Source: Apostichopus japonicus (lineage: Eukaryota > Echinodermata > Holothuroidea > Aspidochirotida > Stichopodidae). From it: 64,000 nt of DNA. The translations under genes and the position numbers were made by a program. The stretch covers positions 21,117,984-21,181,983 of the forward strand of contig NC_092564.1 of assembly GCF_037975245.1 (NCBI RefSeq). Reading direction: 5' to 3'. Below are positions 35,205 through 50,200 of this stretch, one piece after another. Under the pieces are notes generated by a model, which ran no database searches, had not been told where the DNA came from, and saw only the letters and a program-made list of their open reading frames with translations. Positions within the stretch are counted from its first letter, which is position 1; the number at the start of each line of letters is the position of its first letter.

Positions 35205-38200
35205 CTGAAAACATGAAGTAAAATAAAAAAGATTACAATATACCTCCTAAAGCCTCATTATGTAATTCATTATAAACACAAACTAACCAATCCCTGACTT
35301 AATATGTTTTTGGTACTATTGTGTATTAAATCATCATGAAGATGTTCCTTTCTGCAAAATTCTGGCCACTGGAAGCGATCAGGATAATGAAAAATCAGAC
35401 CAGAACATGGTGATTGATCTTTGTTATTGCTTGGGCCATATGTAAAGATTAATCAGACATATCTGTCCTGGGAGTGCCCATCCCAGATCTGATACTTGCG
35501 TAAGGCATCCTCATTTGACCTTTCATTACTGTCAACACCAACATTAACAATCAGTCTGTTGTCACATTTCTTTTTCACAAGTAGTGAGGGAACTACCAGA
35601 AATACAGACCCTAACATTTTTTACTCATGTGGGGGCAGATGTATATGTTCATAACTGTAGTTGGCTATATGCTGTGCAATGTATTTTATGCAATCGCCAT
35701 GCCTAGCACCATTATGTAATGTCACTCTCAATGATCCTGCAGAAGAGAGAGCCACTTGAAGTGCACATTTCACAAATACCATAGAGTCGTATAGTTGCTT
35801 CTATAAACCGAGCTAAACATAAATTTGTTCACTGTGCAGGCTCCATGTTTAGGTTATGATCTTTGCTCATACATGCAGAGGGTTAATGTTTATGTTATAC
35901 AAACAGGACGTTCTTGTTGAATTTTGAATTTGCTCTATCTCTGCAAAAAGGGTAAAAAATTTGGCACAGCAGGTACCTTGTCATGGTTTTTTACAGAATA
36001 CCATAACATTCTTAGACCATCAAGATCCAATGCATCAGAAGACTTGAATACATTCTGCAGACACAGTTCTCTAATGACTTCCTAATGTATTTTCAATGTT
36101 CTATTTGTAGTACATCTGTTTATTCTCCATTTCACACCCAACCAAAAGTCTACACAATCCAGTATTGTAACAGCTAACATGAAATGACCTAAAACCAGTG
36201 AAAACAGGACATTATAGTGCTCACAGAGAAACATTGACCTCAATTCATATTATTTTCAGTGTTATTACACTATTCCAAGTCAGAGGATTAACTCACCTGA
36301 GATTCTATTCATAATAATCAAGAAATGTAATGAAGTCTTGATTTGATGAACATAATTATGTATATGCACTTTCATCAAAGTTCACTGAAGTTATTGACAA
36401 AGGTATTGTATTAATTTTATGAGCAGTTTTGCGTTGTCTGCAAAACAAATGACTATAGGCTGGAAGCTAATGCTATGTTGGGCTTGGTTGCCACTTATTC
36501 AGCCCACAGAGGGATCTCTCCTGAAGTGAGGAGGGGGTTGTGGGGGCAGCCAATAAGAGACTTTGGAGATTGATAAACTGACCAATCAGCCTCAAAATCT
36601 TGGCTGTTTACACCACTGCTAGTTGTTATGCAAGGGTGTTTTCATAGTTTAGTAGTAAACTACAGAGATACTGATTTTGGCCCTGAACTAAAAAAGATGG
36701 CGGTCCTCCTGCAGCAAAAACTGTTTCTGTAATTTAATGATATTTGTAACAATCACTAAATAATGTGCATAACACAATTTTGTAGCATTGATACATTTAC
36801 AGTAAAAGAAGTTCATTTTTGTAAGTTGATTGCACTGTCGAATTGTATTGGTAATGTTAAAGGAAACACAGCAGGAATTGGCTGTGTTGTCAGAATATTC
36901 ATTGCAAGATCTTGTTATTATTGCTGTATTTTTGTTAAGCTATACTACAAGATTGCATTGATTTAAGTTAAGTTCATAGTCCAAGCCCCAACATATGTTT
37001 GAGTATTTTTAGAAGGCCTCAATTTACTAATAGTTGGGGCTGTTGCTATTAATGTCTAAGTTCTGGCCTCTACTCTGTTGTCATAGTTTTGTAACATAGC
37101 TAAGATTTTTAACAACAAAGTCTCAGCAGTTTTGTGGTAGTTTGGAATTTAGCCTTGATCAGGGGTTTCACACTTAGTAACTGTATACATCGTCTTGGAG
37201 GAGGGGAACAAGCCTGATCGAGCCGTGTTACGTAACTGCATACACAGGTGTAAAGGATACTGTTATAACAAACTGCGTAGTCTTGAAAAAGTGTAGTTAC
37301 AGCAAAGGGGAAATGTAAGAGCCACACTACAGAAATTTTCACCATTTTTAGTTAGTTTATTATTTTTTCAAAGTTGTTGCACCTCTTAATTTGTAACAAT
37401 AAACCGGCTAAAGGGAATTACTCCTCTATATTAATCATTGCTGTATGAGTTGTATGTTTTGTTTAAGTTTTCTACAGCAGGAAAAAGAAGAAAAGTTGGT
37501 TGGCGATACAGTATTTCTCAGAAGTAGATCACACTAAGACCTCTCTAGATTGTTTCATCAAATTTACGTTTTTGAGCAGTTTACTGACAGCTCTGATTCA
37601 ATCATCAACATTTCGTATTAATCAGATGCATAGAGCAATACCAAAATATTTTTTACTTCTACTTTTCTCCTTAAAATGAATCTTGACTGGCCAAGCTAAT
37701 AACCTACATTGGAATTCAATATTATAATGGAACAGTCAAAAAGTTAATCAAAACCAAACTTGATATTGTTCCTTTAAGAGACCAGTTGACATGTAATCAC
37801 TAAAAAACAACTAATCATTGTGGGTATTATAAACAGTTGGCAAATATTTGTCTTTTACAGTAAAAGTCAACAAACTGGTTAAGTGCTGTCAAAATATCAG
37901 TTACACTTGATATGTTCTTAATTGAACAGCTTAACACGGCTATCATAAATATGGAAAACATTACCAAATGACTTAACAGAGGCAACTAGCAAGAATACAA
38001 GGCAAGCAGCATTGTTGAGCCACGTGATAAACCCTGCTGTTGAACTTTCTCCGATTGGATAAGCTCCCTCCGCACAGATCTCATAGAACAGAGGTATCAA
38101 GGAAGCCACAAAGAACCCAGTGGCAATGATAGAAATCCATACATGAGCTGCAAAATAACAGGATAAATATCATAGACTTCATGCTGCTAGGATTACCATT

Positions 38201-41200
38201 AGACCTCGGTCATAGACATGTCAACAAAATGCCAGCTGTCTGCTTCAGCATGTTTAAAACTTGTTCATGTAAGGATAGATTATCAGAAAAGTTGTATCAT
38301 CTCAGGCCATACTAGAGCCTATAGGTCAGCCCACACTTAAGCCCATAGATCAGCCAAAACTCCAGCCCATACCTCAGCCCACACTCCAGTCTACATACTA
38401 CTCTAATTATAAGCTCAGTTGCTTCAGCCCACATTCCAGTCTACATACCACTCTAATTATAAGCTCAGTTGCTTCAGCCCATACCTCAGCCCACACTCCA
38501 GTCTACATACTACTCTAATTATAAGCTCAGTTGCTTCCGCCCATACCTCAGCCCACACTCCAGTCTACATACCACTCTAATTATAAGCTCAGTTGCTTCC
38601 GCCCCATACCTCAGCCCACACTCCAGTCTACATACTACTCTAATTATAAGCTCAGTTGCTCCAGCCCATACCTCAGCCCACACTCCAGTCTACATACTAC
38701 TCTTATTATAAGCTCAGTTGCTTCAGCCCATACCTCAGCCCACACTCCAGTCTACATACTACTCTAATTATAAGCTCAGTTGCTTCAGCCCACATTCCAG
38801 TCTACATACCACTCTAATTATAAGCTCAGTTGCTTCAGCCCATACCTCAGCCCACACTCCAGTCTACATACTACTCTAATTATAAGCTCAGTTGCTTCCG
38901 CCCATACCTCAGCCAACACTCCAGTCTACATACCACTCTAATTATAAGCTCAGTTGCTTCCGCCCATACCTCAGCCCACACTCCAGTCTACATACTACTC
39001 TAATTATAAGCTCAGTTGCTCCAGCCCATACCTCAGCCAACACTCCAGTCTACATACCACTCTAATTATAAGCTCAGTTGCTTCCGCCCATACCTCAGCC
39101 CACACTCCAGTCTACATACCACTCTAATTATAAGCTCAGTTGCTTCATCCCATACCTCAGCCCACACTCCAGTCTACATACTACTCTTATTATAAGCTCA
39201 GTTGCTTCAGCCCATACCTCAGCCCACACTCCAGTCTACATACTACTCTAATTATAAGCTCAGTTGCTTCAGCCCACATTCCAGTCTACATACCACTCTA
39301 ATTATAAGCTCAGTTGCTTCAGCCCATACCTCAGCCCACACTCCAGTCTACATACTACTCTAATTATAAGCTCAGTTGCTTCTGCCCATACCTCAGCCAA
39401 CACTCCAGTCTACATACCACTCTAATTATAAGCTCAGTTGCTTCCGCCCATACCTCAGCCCACACTCCAGTCTACATACTACTCTAATTATAAGCTCAGT
39501 TGCTCCAGCCCATACCTCAGCCCACACTCCAGTCTACATACCACTCTAATTATAAGCTCAGTTGCTTCAGCCCATACCTCAGCCCACACTCCAGTCTACA
39601 TACTACTCTAATTATAAGCTCAGTTGCTCCAGCCCATACCTCAGCCCACACTCCAGTCTACATACTACTCTAACTATAAGCTCAGTTGCTTCAGCCCATA
39701 CCTCAGCCCACACTCCAGTCTACATACTACTCTTATTATAAGCTCAGTTGCTTCAGCCCATACTCCAGTCTACATACTACTCTAATTATAAGCTCAGTTG
39801 CTTCAGCCCATACCTCAGCCCACACTCCAGTCTACATACTACTCTAATTATAAGCTCAGTTGCTTCAGCCCATACCTCAGCCCACACTCCAGTCTAAATA
39901 CTACTCTAACTATAAGCTCAGAGCCTCAGTTGCTTCAGCCCATATCTCAGCACACACTCCAGTCTACATACTACTCTAACTATAAGCTCAGAGCCTCATT
40001 TGCTTCAGCTCATACTTCAGCCAACACTTCAGTCTACATACTACTCTAACTATAATCTCAGTTGCTTCAGCCCATACCTCAGCCCACACGTCACTCTACA
40101 TACTACTCTAACTATAATCTCAGGGCCTCAGTTGCTTCAGCCGATACCTCCGCCCACATGTCACTCTACATACTACTCTAACTATAATCTCAGGGCCTCA
40201 GTTGCTTCAGCCCATACCTCAGCCCACACTCCAGTCTAAATACTACTCTAACTATAATCTCAGGGCCTCAGTTGCTTCAGCCCATACCTCAGCCCACACT
40301 TCCCTTACATACTCTTGCTAACGATCTCCATACTAAGTCTTGCAAAATCTCAGCTGCTTGTTTTATTCATCGAAAAAGAGATGGGTGAAGAGCAGGTGTA
40401 TTTCTTCTAGAATTTTCTGGCATAATTTTCAAATTATATTTAACATCAGTTGGCATGTGGTAGAACTTAATAATTTAATATTACTTTTCTATAAAGGGGA
40501 CAAAACATTTCCCAACACCCTCCCTGTAGTGAAACATCTTATTTCACGGTAAAAGGTAATGTAAACTTTAATTCACCCCACCCTCAGTTATAAAAAACTG
40601 TGCCCATATTCAAGCACCCATGGGAAATCCTCAGTGTGCTTATAACTGATCTCCACCCCCCGCCCCCCCCCCCTCGACCACTGTCCTAACAACCTCCAAA
40701 CATTTTGATAGCAATACTCCTATCAAAATAAAACAACTTCATATATGTTTAAAGAGCTCTTGAGACTGTTCAATTACAGATTACTCACCAATATAGTGGC
40801 TAATGTAGCCACTGCATATAAGTACCACCCAGAGCCAGACTGCTACAGACATTATAGTAAGTGTCAGGATGACTAGCTTGGTTTTCTTCCCTCCCATCAT
40901 ATCTACCATTCTGTGTGCATAGATGAATGCCACAAAGTACACAATTTCATAATGCATATTTTGCTAAACTGCTATACATTTGGTGACACTTTTTTAATTT
41001 CATGCTTTCGACTATGAATTCACCAAACAAATAAGCTCACACAAATGTAAAGAGCAATTTAACATTTAACTTAGCATTTAACATGCTGAGACATTTCAAT
41101 TAATATCCTTTTACAATGACACCTTGTAAAGAATAAGAAATGCCAAGGATCATAGCCTATTTCTTAAAAGACTACAGTTTTCCTATTCTGAGATTTATTT

Positions 41201-44200
41201 TGTCCTGTCACTAAGAGAGAGTATTAAGAACTCTTTGTTTTTTCTTTTGCATAGTTTTACTCAATTACTACCCTAGCTCTTGTTTCTATTAACCTTTGCT
41301 ATTCTGGGAAATTATCATTTCCGAGTTCCCACTCTAGGTAGATTTTCAGATTTGAATATCTATGTTAACATTTCTTACAGTAAAAAGGTTCAAGATTTCC
41401 ACTTGCAAAATATTTTGCAATATATATTATATAATTTGTTTTTATATATTATACAATACTTTTTTTTTACTTTAAAATTATTTATGAAACTCACTGACTG
41501 AACAAAAGTCCACCAATGACTCCAGCAACATTAGCAAAGAAGCCCATCCATCCGGCTGCACTCTGGAAATCATAATTACATGTTTTTGTGATGATTACAA
41601 ATAAATTCTCAAGATTCTGAAAGCACTTTGGGGGGAGGGGCGGGGGGCTAGGATAGGAATAAGAAGTAAATATTTTTGAGATGATAACAATAAATTATCA
41701 AGATTCTCAGAGCACTTTGAGGGGATGGGCGGGGGTTTGGGATAGGATTGGAGAGAATAAAATATCTGTATTAATACAACAGTAGGACATTAGTCTGTAT
41801 ATAGGCACATATTTGGCATTAAGCATACATTCAAAACCAAAACGATAGGTCAAGAATATATTTCTCATTCGTTGCTCAGGCTACATTTCTGTACCAAATG
41901 TAATGATTAACAGTAATGTAAAACATTCTTAGTAAATAGCATCATGTCAAACAAGATACTTCATAGAGCTCTATGCAGTGCTAATAGGGCAAAAATTTAC
42001 TGTGCAGCATGAGTACCAACATATTAGCAGCATAAAAGAAATCGCAGCATCCAAATAATCTCAGCATCAAACAGATTGGAACGTCAAAGTCAATTGTATG
42101 AATCAGCAATCATATGAGTCACTATATTAGTTGAAGATTGAACGTTTCAGGGGACTAACATGTTCTGTTGGATATCAAACTTGCTACTTAACAGTCAGTG
42201 AAGAAATTGCCAGAGACCATTTTGAAATGACTTTCTGTCAAGTTACTAAGAAGTAGAAATATTAGTCCAAGCAAGTGCAAGGACTGCAAAGACATTATTT
42301 TCAGTATTGTACTGAGCTTTTCTAATGGCACTTAGTTTATTTTCTGTTTGTTGTATTTGTTTCCTTAAATGTCATCTATAATTGTAAATGCAAACTTCAA
42401 CAGAGTGAAGAAGAAACAAAGAAGAAAAGGTAAATGATTCAACATGGACAAAGTAGAAATTTGTGCCAATGTAAGGTATTAAGAAATCCAACCAACTGAC
42501 TTAAAAAAACTTGAACACTAACATGAAAGACAGGATTTAATGATGATGATGATCATGCACAAATATCATCCTTTTTGCTACCTTGTGGGTTTAATAGTTT
42601 TATACCTGCCCAATGCCAATAGAATCCAGTATTGAAGTTAATTCTGTGGTCCAACCTCCATATATGCCAGTGAAAATACCATATGCTAGTGCAGGAGCCA
42701 TAAACTGCCACTTGCTGAAAATAAGTAAGAGCTAAAAATAAGAAACAATCCCTAAACTGCATCAGAAAAGCAATGAGATGAAAACTTAGATATGATATTA
42801 CAGCAATTGGAAACATTTTCAATGCCCCTCATGTACCTGATGTTTTCCAACAAATACCAAAGTATCTGTTATTAACAATGCTGTGAAAAATACAACTATA
42901 ATGTCCACATCAATATGACTACATTCAATACTCATCCTCTTTATTTTAATTCACATATTTTGTTTAAATTTATGTTGAAAGATTAGGCAGGCCTCCATCA
43001 AATCCTTTTAGGCCAGTCTTACGTGCAGAGGGCTTTAAAGCCAGTCAGAAAGTCTTCCCTGTCCATAGAGGCAGATGTACTGGGAGGTGTTGGAGGCTTA
43101 TTGGGAAAATAAATCACTGCGGCAAGAAAAAATAAAGCTGTAACCAAACATTCTGCAATCAAAAGAAAAGAAACATGGCAGGTAGTTAGGATGAGAATAA
43201 TAAAATTAAAGATACCTTATAGCAGCAATTTGCATTGAATTTTGCCTCTCTGGAGAAGTATTCAAGGATGTAGTATTCACTTCTTTCTCTGAATAGAGTG
43301 AGGAGTATTCATTAAAGTAGTATTCACATCTATCTCTTAGTTAGAGTACGGAGTATGTAAGGATGTAGTAATCACATCTATCTCTTAGCTAGAGTAAGGA
43401 GTATTCAAGGATGTAGTATTCACATCTATCTCTTAGTTAGAGTACGGAGTATGTAAGGATGTAGTATTCACATTTATCTCTGAGTTAGAGTGAGGAGTAT
43501 TCAAGGATGTAGTATTCACATCTATCTCTTAGTTAGAGTACGGAGTATGTAAGGATGTAGTATTCACATCTATCTCTGGGTTAGAGTGAGGAGTATTCAA
43601 GGATGTAGTATTCACATCTATCTCTTAGTTAGGGTACGGAGTATGTAAGGATGTAGTATTCACATCTATCTCTGAGTTAGAGTGAGGAGTATTCAAGGAT
43701 GTAGTATTCACTTCTATCTCTTAGGTACAGTACCACACTTGCACAGTAATAGTACGATATAGGTATCTAAATACTAGTAACCTGTAACATAAGTTAAGTC
43801 TGGAGAGAAATGTACTTAAATACACAACCTGATACTTAATCTACCACAATCATAAAATTATGCCAAAAGCATCACAAATTGAAATGAAAAAAACCCCCAC
43901 ATTACCTTTAAACTGATCATGCTAATAAAAGGTATTCAATGATGTAAGTAATCACATATCTCTAAGTTAGAATGAGGAGTATTCAATGATGTAGTAATCA
44001 CATCTATATCTTAGTTATAGTGAGGAGTATTAAATGATGTAGTATTCACTTCTATCTCAATGTTAGAGTGAGGAGTATTCAAGGATGTAGTAATCACATC
44101 TATCTCAATGTTAGAGTGAGGAGTATTCAAGGATGTAGTATTCACATCTATCTCTGAGTTAGAGTGAGGAGTATTCAAGGATGTAGTAATCACATCTATC

Positions 44201-47200
44201 TCAATGTTAGAGTGAGGAGTATTCAAGGATGTAGTATTCACATCTCTCTTTTAGTTAGAGTGAGGAGTATTCAAGGATGTAGTAATCACATCTATCTCTT
44301 AGATAGAGTAAGGAGTATTCAAGGATGTAGTATTCACATCTATAGATAGTTAGAGTGAGGAGTATTAAAGGATGTAGTATTCACTTCTATCTCTTAGTTA
44401 CAGTAAGGAATATTCAAGGATGTAGTAATCACATCTATCTCTAAGTTAGAGTGTGGAGTATTCAAGGATGTAGTATTCACATCTCTCTCTTAGTTAGAGT
44501 GAGGAGTATTCAAGGATGTAGTAATCACATCTATAGATAGTTAGAGTGAGGAGTATTAAAGGATGTAGTATTCACTTCTATCTCTTAGTTACAGTAAGGA
44601 ATATTCAAGGATGTAGTAATCACATCTATCTCTAAGTTAGAGTGTGGAGTATTCAAGGATGTAGTATTCACATCTCTCTCTTAGTTAGAGTAAGGAGTAT
44701 TCAAGGATGTAGTATTCACATCTATAGATAGTTAGAGTGAGGAGTATTAAAGGATGTAGTATGCACTTCTATCTCTTAGTTACAGTAAGGAATATTCAAG
44801 GATGTAGTAATCACATCTATCTCTAAGTTAGAGTGTGGAGTATTCAAGGATGTAGAAATCACATCTTTCTCTTAGTTTGAGTATGGAGTATGTAAGGATG
44901 TAGTATTCACTTCTATCTCTAAGTTAGAGTGTGGAGTATTCAAGGATATATCTCCTACTTAGATAGTGGAGTATTCAATGACACTCCACTTATACATGGC
45001 CTGATCAAAACAGCGATGCAGCCAGAAATTTGAAAGGGGGGATCACTTTTTGCTTTGATATGGGGGAGGGGTATAACGGGAGGGGGTGTCCCCCTCCCCT
45101 TTGAGATATTTTTGAACAATTGAAGGTCCTTAGATGCGATCTGGTGCAATGTCTTGCAGTTTCATCATTATCATATGATATCATATTATCAGCAGATTTT
45201 GTTTCCTGTTTGAATTCTTTTACATGTTCTTTTACAATATATATCAGAAAGACAAACATAGTGCTTTTTTACAAATTTTTCCAGTAGGATGATTCTTGTT
45301 TATTGTCCAATGTCTGGACTTTAATACATTGGATGAACTAAACTGATGGACAATATAAACTTTCATATTTTGTAAGACAGCCAGATGTGCAGTGGCCTAA
45401 AACCAAATATCTTTCTCGCAGTGTATTAGCAGTGTAATTATTATTTATAGGAAGTGCGTATCATGTACGATTGCTAGCTAATCTTCATAACATCTTGTTC
45501 GTGCAACAACTTAGGACGAATCATAGAAAGGATGAGAATGAACGTTGTCGACGTCGTTGTGCATACGGTTCGTGACATTCCATCGAGTGCGGTCAGGTAG
45601 GCAATATGTATATTATTACGCAGTGGCCAACTGTAGGCTTGTAATAGACTATAGGCTAAATTTAGCTAATTGCATCTGCCAAACTAAGTAACTAGTTGAA
45701 TCAGTAGGCCTGAATGTTACTACGATTATAATCAAGTTAACAGAGCTGAAGAGTATTCAAGATCAAAAGAGCACTGACAGAATACCATGCTAAAAAAAGA
45801 ACAGTTTTAAACATATTTTTCGACACTGAAAGGGGGGGAGCAGTCGCTCCCCCTGCTCCCCCCTGGCTACGTCCCTGGATCAAAATGACAGAAGTATACA
45901 ACCAACTACAAGATATTTAAAAAATCTTTGATGACTATCGAATACCCAATGTTTCAATGTCTGTGGGTGTTAACTGTGCTTTATGGAATTAGTTAACATC
46001 TGTCATTGGAATGAATAGAGTGAGTATATTAGAAAGGTACAACAGCTTCATGAATATTCACTATACAAGATCTAAACAAACTGCTACCAACCACCTTGGT
46101 TTCTCTTTCAGTATTATGTAGTCGTCTGTTTGGTCTTCAGTATCACAATGTTTTCCAAAATGAACTTAATTGGTAGAACATTACACCTTGGGGTTATGCT
46201 CTGGCAGTCCAGAAACAAATGATTTGATGGCTAAAGTCCCAGTCACATCTCACCGGATTGCAATAACGGAGAGGGAACAAAGACACTCCGTTGATGTACG
46301 TTAGTATCCGTTTAGTCTGCGGTTCTCCTCCGTCCTTCTACGTTACATTAACGGTGAGGTCCGGTTTGTCCGGCGTCAATTTTGAACATGCACAAAACTT
46401 GGAACGGACATCCACCGAAAATGTCTCCGTTATTCATTCGTTACTAATCTGTTAAGCTTCCGTTTTATCAGTTTCTCATGCGTTTTGTTCGTTCTGTATG
46501 CGTTTGGCATACTGTATTTCTCCGTTCGTCTCTGGTTATTGCTAATGCTCACCGGATCATTAACGGACAAAGAACGGATGAAACGTAGTAGTACAGTACC
46601 AATACCATATATTTGACGGACGCTAACGTAGAAATAACGGAAGTGTAAAGGAATAGAACTGACAATGAACAGATAGGTAACGTACGTTACACGTAAGAAA
46701 TGGAAGAACTCAGGCCAGAAAAGTATAACAGACGGACATAGAACGGAGATGCAGCGTACTTCCACCTTGTCCACTCCAAGCCTTCCACGCCTCATTCTGC
46801 TCCTATAACCTCTACCGTCAACACCTACATCATGGACCCTTCAGAAAGATTAAGCTTCACACCACAGTGTCAGTTTTACAAGCACAGATGCTTATCATTG
46901 AAGCTAACATCAAGAACTATGAACAAGTCAAGAAGAGAAGGAAGAGACGTGCTCGGCGTAAATGCTGGTCTAGGGCCTTGCTAGGTCCACAGAGAAGACG
47001 GCAGTTTAGTCTTTATAACCAACTAACGCAGGAGCTGCGAATGGAAGACCAAAAATCTTTCATCAACTTCATGAGGATGCCCCCTGATTTCAAGGCACTC
47101 CGGAAGCCCAGGTTTTAGACCGTTTCTTCTCCGTTACTAGTCCGGTATGTCCGTTACTTTTCCGGTACTCCTATGTTTTGTATGTTCTTTATCCGTTAAT

Positions 47201-50200
47201 TGTCCGTTGTAATTTCGTTACTATCCGTTGATGTTCGTTAGTACGTTCGTTGTTCTTCCGTTGTTTTCCTTTGTTCGTCCGTTGCTGTCCATCCCTTGTA
47301 CGTTTGTAATCTGTTTTCACCATTGAACTACCGGTACGTTGCAATCCCCAGATGCATGCGCGACAACTTTTGCCAACTGAAATAACCGGATGACTGTTTT
47401 TCGCGCGGACTCTTGTCCGTTCGTGCAATCCGGTGAGATGTGACTGGGCCTTAAAGAACAGGTGTAATTTTAGTGAATTTCATTATGAATTGTATAATGC
47501 TCTCTTCATGTACATCACATTTTACACAAAGAAAGTAAATGTCATTCTAACAGACATAACCTTGTTAAGACTTACCGAGGTACATCAGATAGCTTATCTC
47601 CAATCTGTGATCTTTTTTGACACCTAAAGGAACAAAAACACACAACTAGAACAACCATGAATCAATATAGGTATATGTCTTTGGAATTGGACACAAAATT
47701 GAGTTAGAATGAAAATATCTTGGGTCAATCAGTTAGGGGCAATAGTCAAATTGTTCATACAAGATTTTGAGAGATCTCAAACTTTTGCGAATGCACAGTA
47801 AGCTTATTGTTGAAACCCACATTCTGTATAACAATAATTACAAAGGATTTGCGATATTTAGCGAATGCCTACGGCAGTAACATGATATAATATCAACCAC
47901 AAAGGTTTAACTACAGCTCGATTACATGTTAACAAACAGTTATTAAGATGACACAAAACCACCATCGTGACTAAGCTTGAAATTGTGATCGAAAAACTTG
48001 TCTATGGACAGCAACTGCCAGCACATAAAAGTTTGAGCATTCAAGTTCCGATTATTACTAATTTTTGCACTGTCAGGTGAAATGTAGGAAATACAGGAAA
48101 ACTTGAACCCCCAGGAAACTATAACTACACAATTAAATTGTGCTTATATGTTTGAATGCTAGTGCAGGCACAATGGTTTCGTTTTTGCTATTTTTATGTA
48201 AAGAGCTTGTTTACAGACAAAATTCCATGTCACATGCCAGACCATAAAGCTTATTAAGTCTAGTTTCGTCCCTGCCTTAGAAGATAAGACAGAATCTCAG
48301 TGCTTTCTCTTTCTAACATGTATTATTTTTGCTTGAAACTCATTATGAGGTAATATCTGAAATCAGTGGTGGTACCAAGAGGTCCATAAAGGGAGGGGGA
48401 GGGGGGAGGGGGATGCAGTTAATTTCCACCAATTTCAAACTTTCCATTTCAGTAATCGAAAGCCAGCAGAAGGCCAGCAGGTTCAGTGTGCTTCCTAGCC
48501 AATTGATAGAGCAACTGATGAAAATGTGTCCTAACCTCAAGTACCAGACCATCATAAAAAAGTTATAGATTACTTGACCTGGGCAAAGGTACTGACCCCC
48601 CTTCTGAAAGTTAGTGACAGATGAGTCTTTAGTGGAAGTGGAAACCATCTTAGTCACTTAAAAGAGCAAAGGTTAAATCCTGTGACAGTTAAGTGACAGA
48701 AAAGCCATTCATCAAAGAGAAGTTTTAACAATTTGGAGGAAGGTGTAATAGATCTGTCATATTGTTTTCCTAATTTCATTTTGGCTCTTAAGACTTAATT
48801 TAACCTGTCCTAGTCTTTCTGCTATAAGGAGGGATGAACAAATTTCTGCAATATAGAACCAAGACAGTAGGTTTCGGAAATGGTGACCAATATGGCCAAA
48901 TTTTCAAGTGGCCCCAAGCATGTGAATTGTAACATTTCCCTATCTAATGTAAAAGATGAAATTACAGAAGAATGCCGCACTCCCAACCCTTCCTCACTAC
49001 AGACTGACAGGAAAACCATTGCGACCTGTGCAACTTTGTGGAGGAAGGGATACACATTATGGGGGTTCTTGTACTCAACATTGGATCCATAGATTGAAGC
49101 AATCCATTTTGAGTTTGAGAACCTACAAGATGTTCAAAAACTCAAAATGGATTGTTTGTATTATCAGTTGTATTATCTTAGGATACTTTTCTGCCTATCT
49201 CTATAAGAAGGCCAGTTTACCAGTGATCTGTGACACTCACTTGATAGCCCTCATGTATACGAAATATACTTATTATGTATTGGTATAGTATGTATAGTAT
49301 TTATGCATTTAATTGTTGATTAGGAACATGCTAGTAATTGGGTTAATGGCAATTAATACCTGACTGAGACTTGCTGTATGGAGTCCATTACTGACTGCCA
49401 CGTCGGCTAGATGTGAGCATTACTTATGCGATGTACTGAAAACATATCCAACTTATATTTGGCCTTAATGATTACCATGTACTTACTGTAGATTTGTCTC
49501 ATACAGTAGTTGGTATTGAGCTCCATTGTTATTGATTATATTGGATATTTAAGTTAGGCCACTCACTTGACAGCCTCAGCCATCTAGGATGTCAGAAACA
49601 TCATCTTTAGAAATCATTCACTAATTTCTATGCAGGTTTGAGTCCAGGTATAAGATGATCCCTTCCCACCAATCCATGATGTATCCTGGACTAGAAGGCT
49701 GGCCGAGCGGGTCTGGAGCGAGGAATGAGCCCCCCCCCCACATAGTGTTATGTCCCAACTTTTTGATACTTTAATGTTTGGTCTCTTTGTTATTTTTTCT
49801 TTGCCCTCTTTGCTTCTTATAATTGTAAATACAATAATTGCATAACCATTTATTTGCTTTTGTGTATTTCAGTTCCATTTTTGTTGTTAAAGATGTGAGT
49901 CAGTTGAGTAGTGTCTGCAAACATCACAAGGTGCATGGTGATTATGGGCCTAACCCTGGTATCTCTGTGCAGGTAAGAGACCCCATTACAGCCAAAGAAC
50001 CCTGCTCTCCTTAAAACAAATGTCCCCTGTATGGGAGTGTTGGACATGGGTTACGTTTCTAACAACTGTAAGTGGCACAATTCTATTTTTGAATTTCAAA
50101 GTTTACTTGGCAACTTGGCAGGATCCTCTCAAATTTGCAGGTGTGTACATTGCAAACTTTTACAGTAAGAATTCTGCTCTTTTTGCAAAACTAGGAAGTT

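Noticed and set aside
36763-36966. 67-codon plus-strand frame in SLC49A4 intron 11
   Set aside because: Cys-rich text with no family motif, antisense to the gene, in AT-rich intron sequence; probably chance.
49692-49735. AAGGCTGGCCGAGCGGGTCT, resembling a tRNA-Ser/Leu 5' half with box A
   Set aside because: No anticodon stem, variable arm or box B follows; the sequence goes into a C run.
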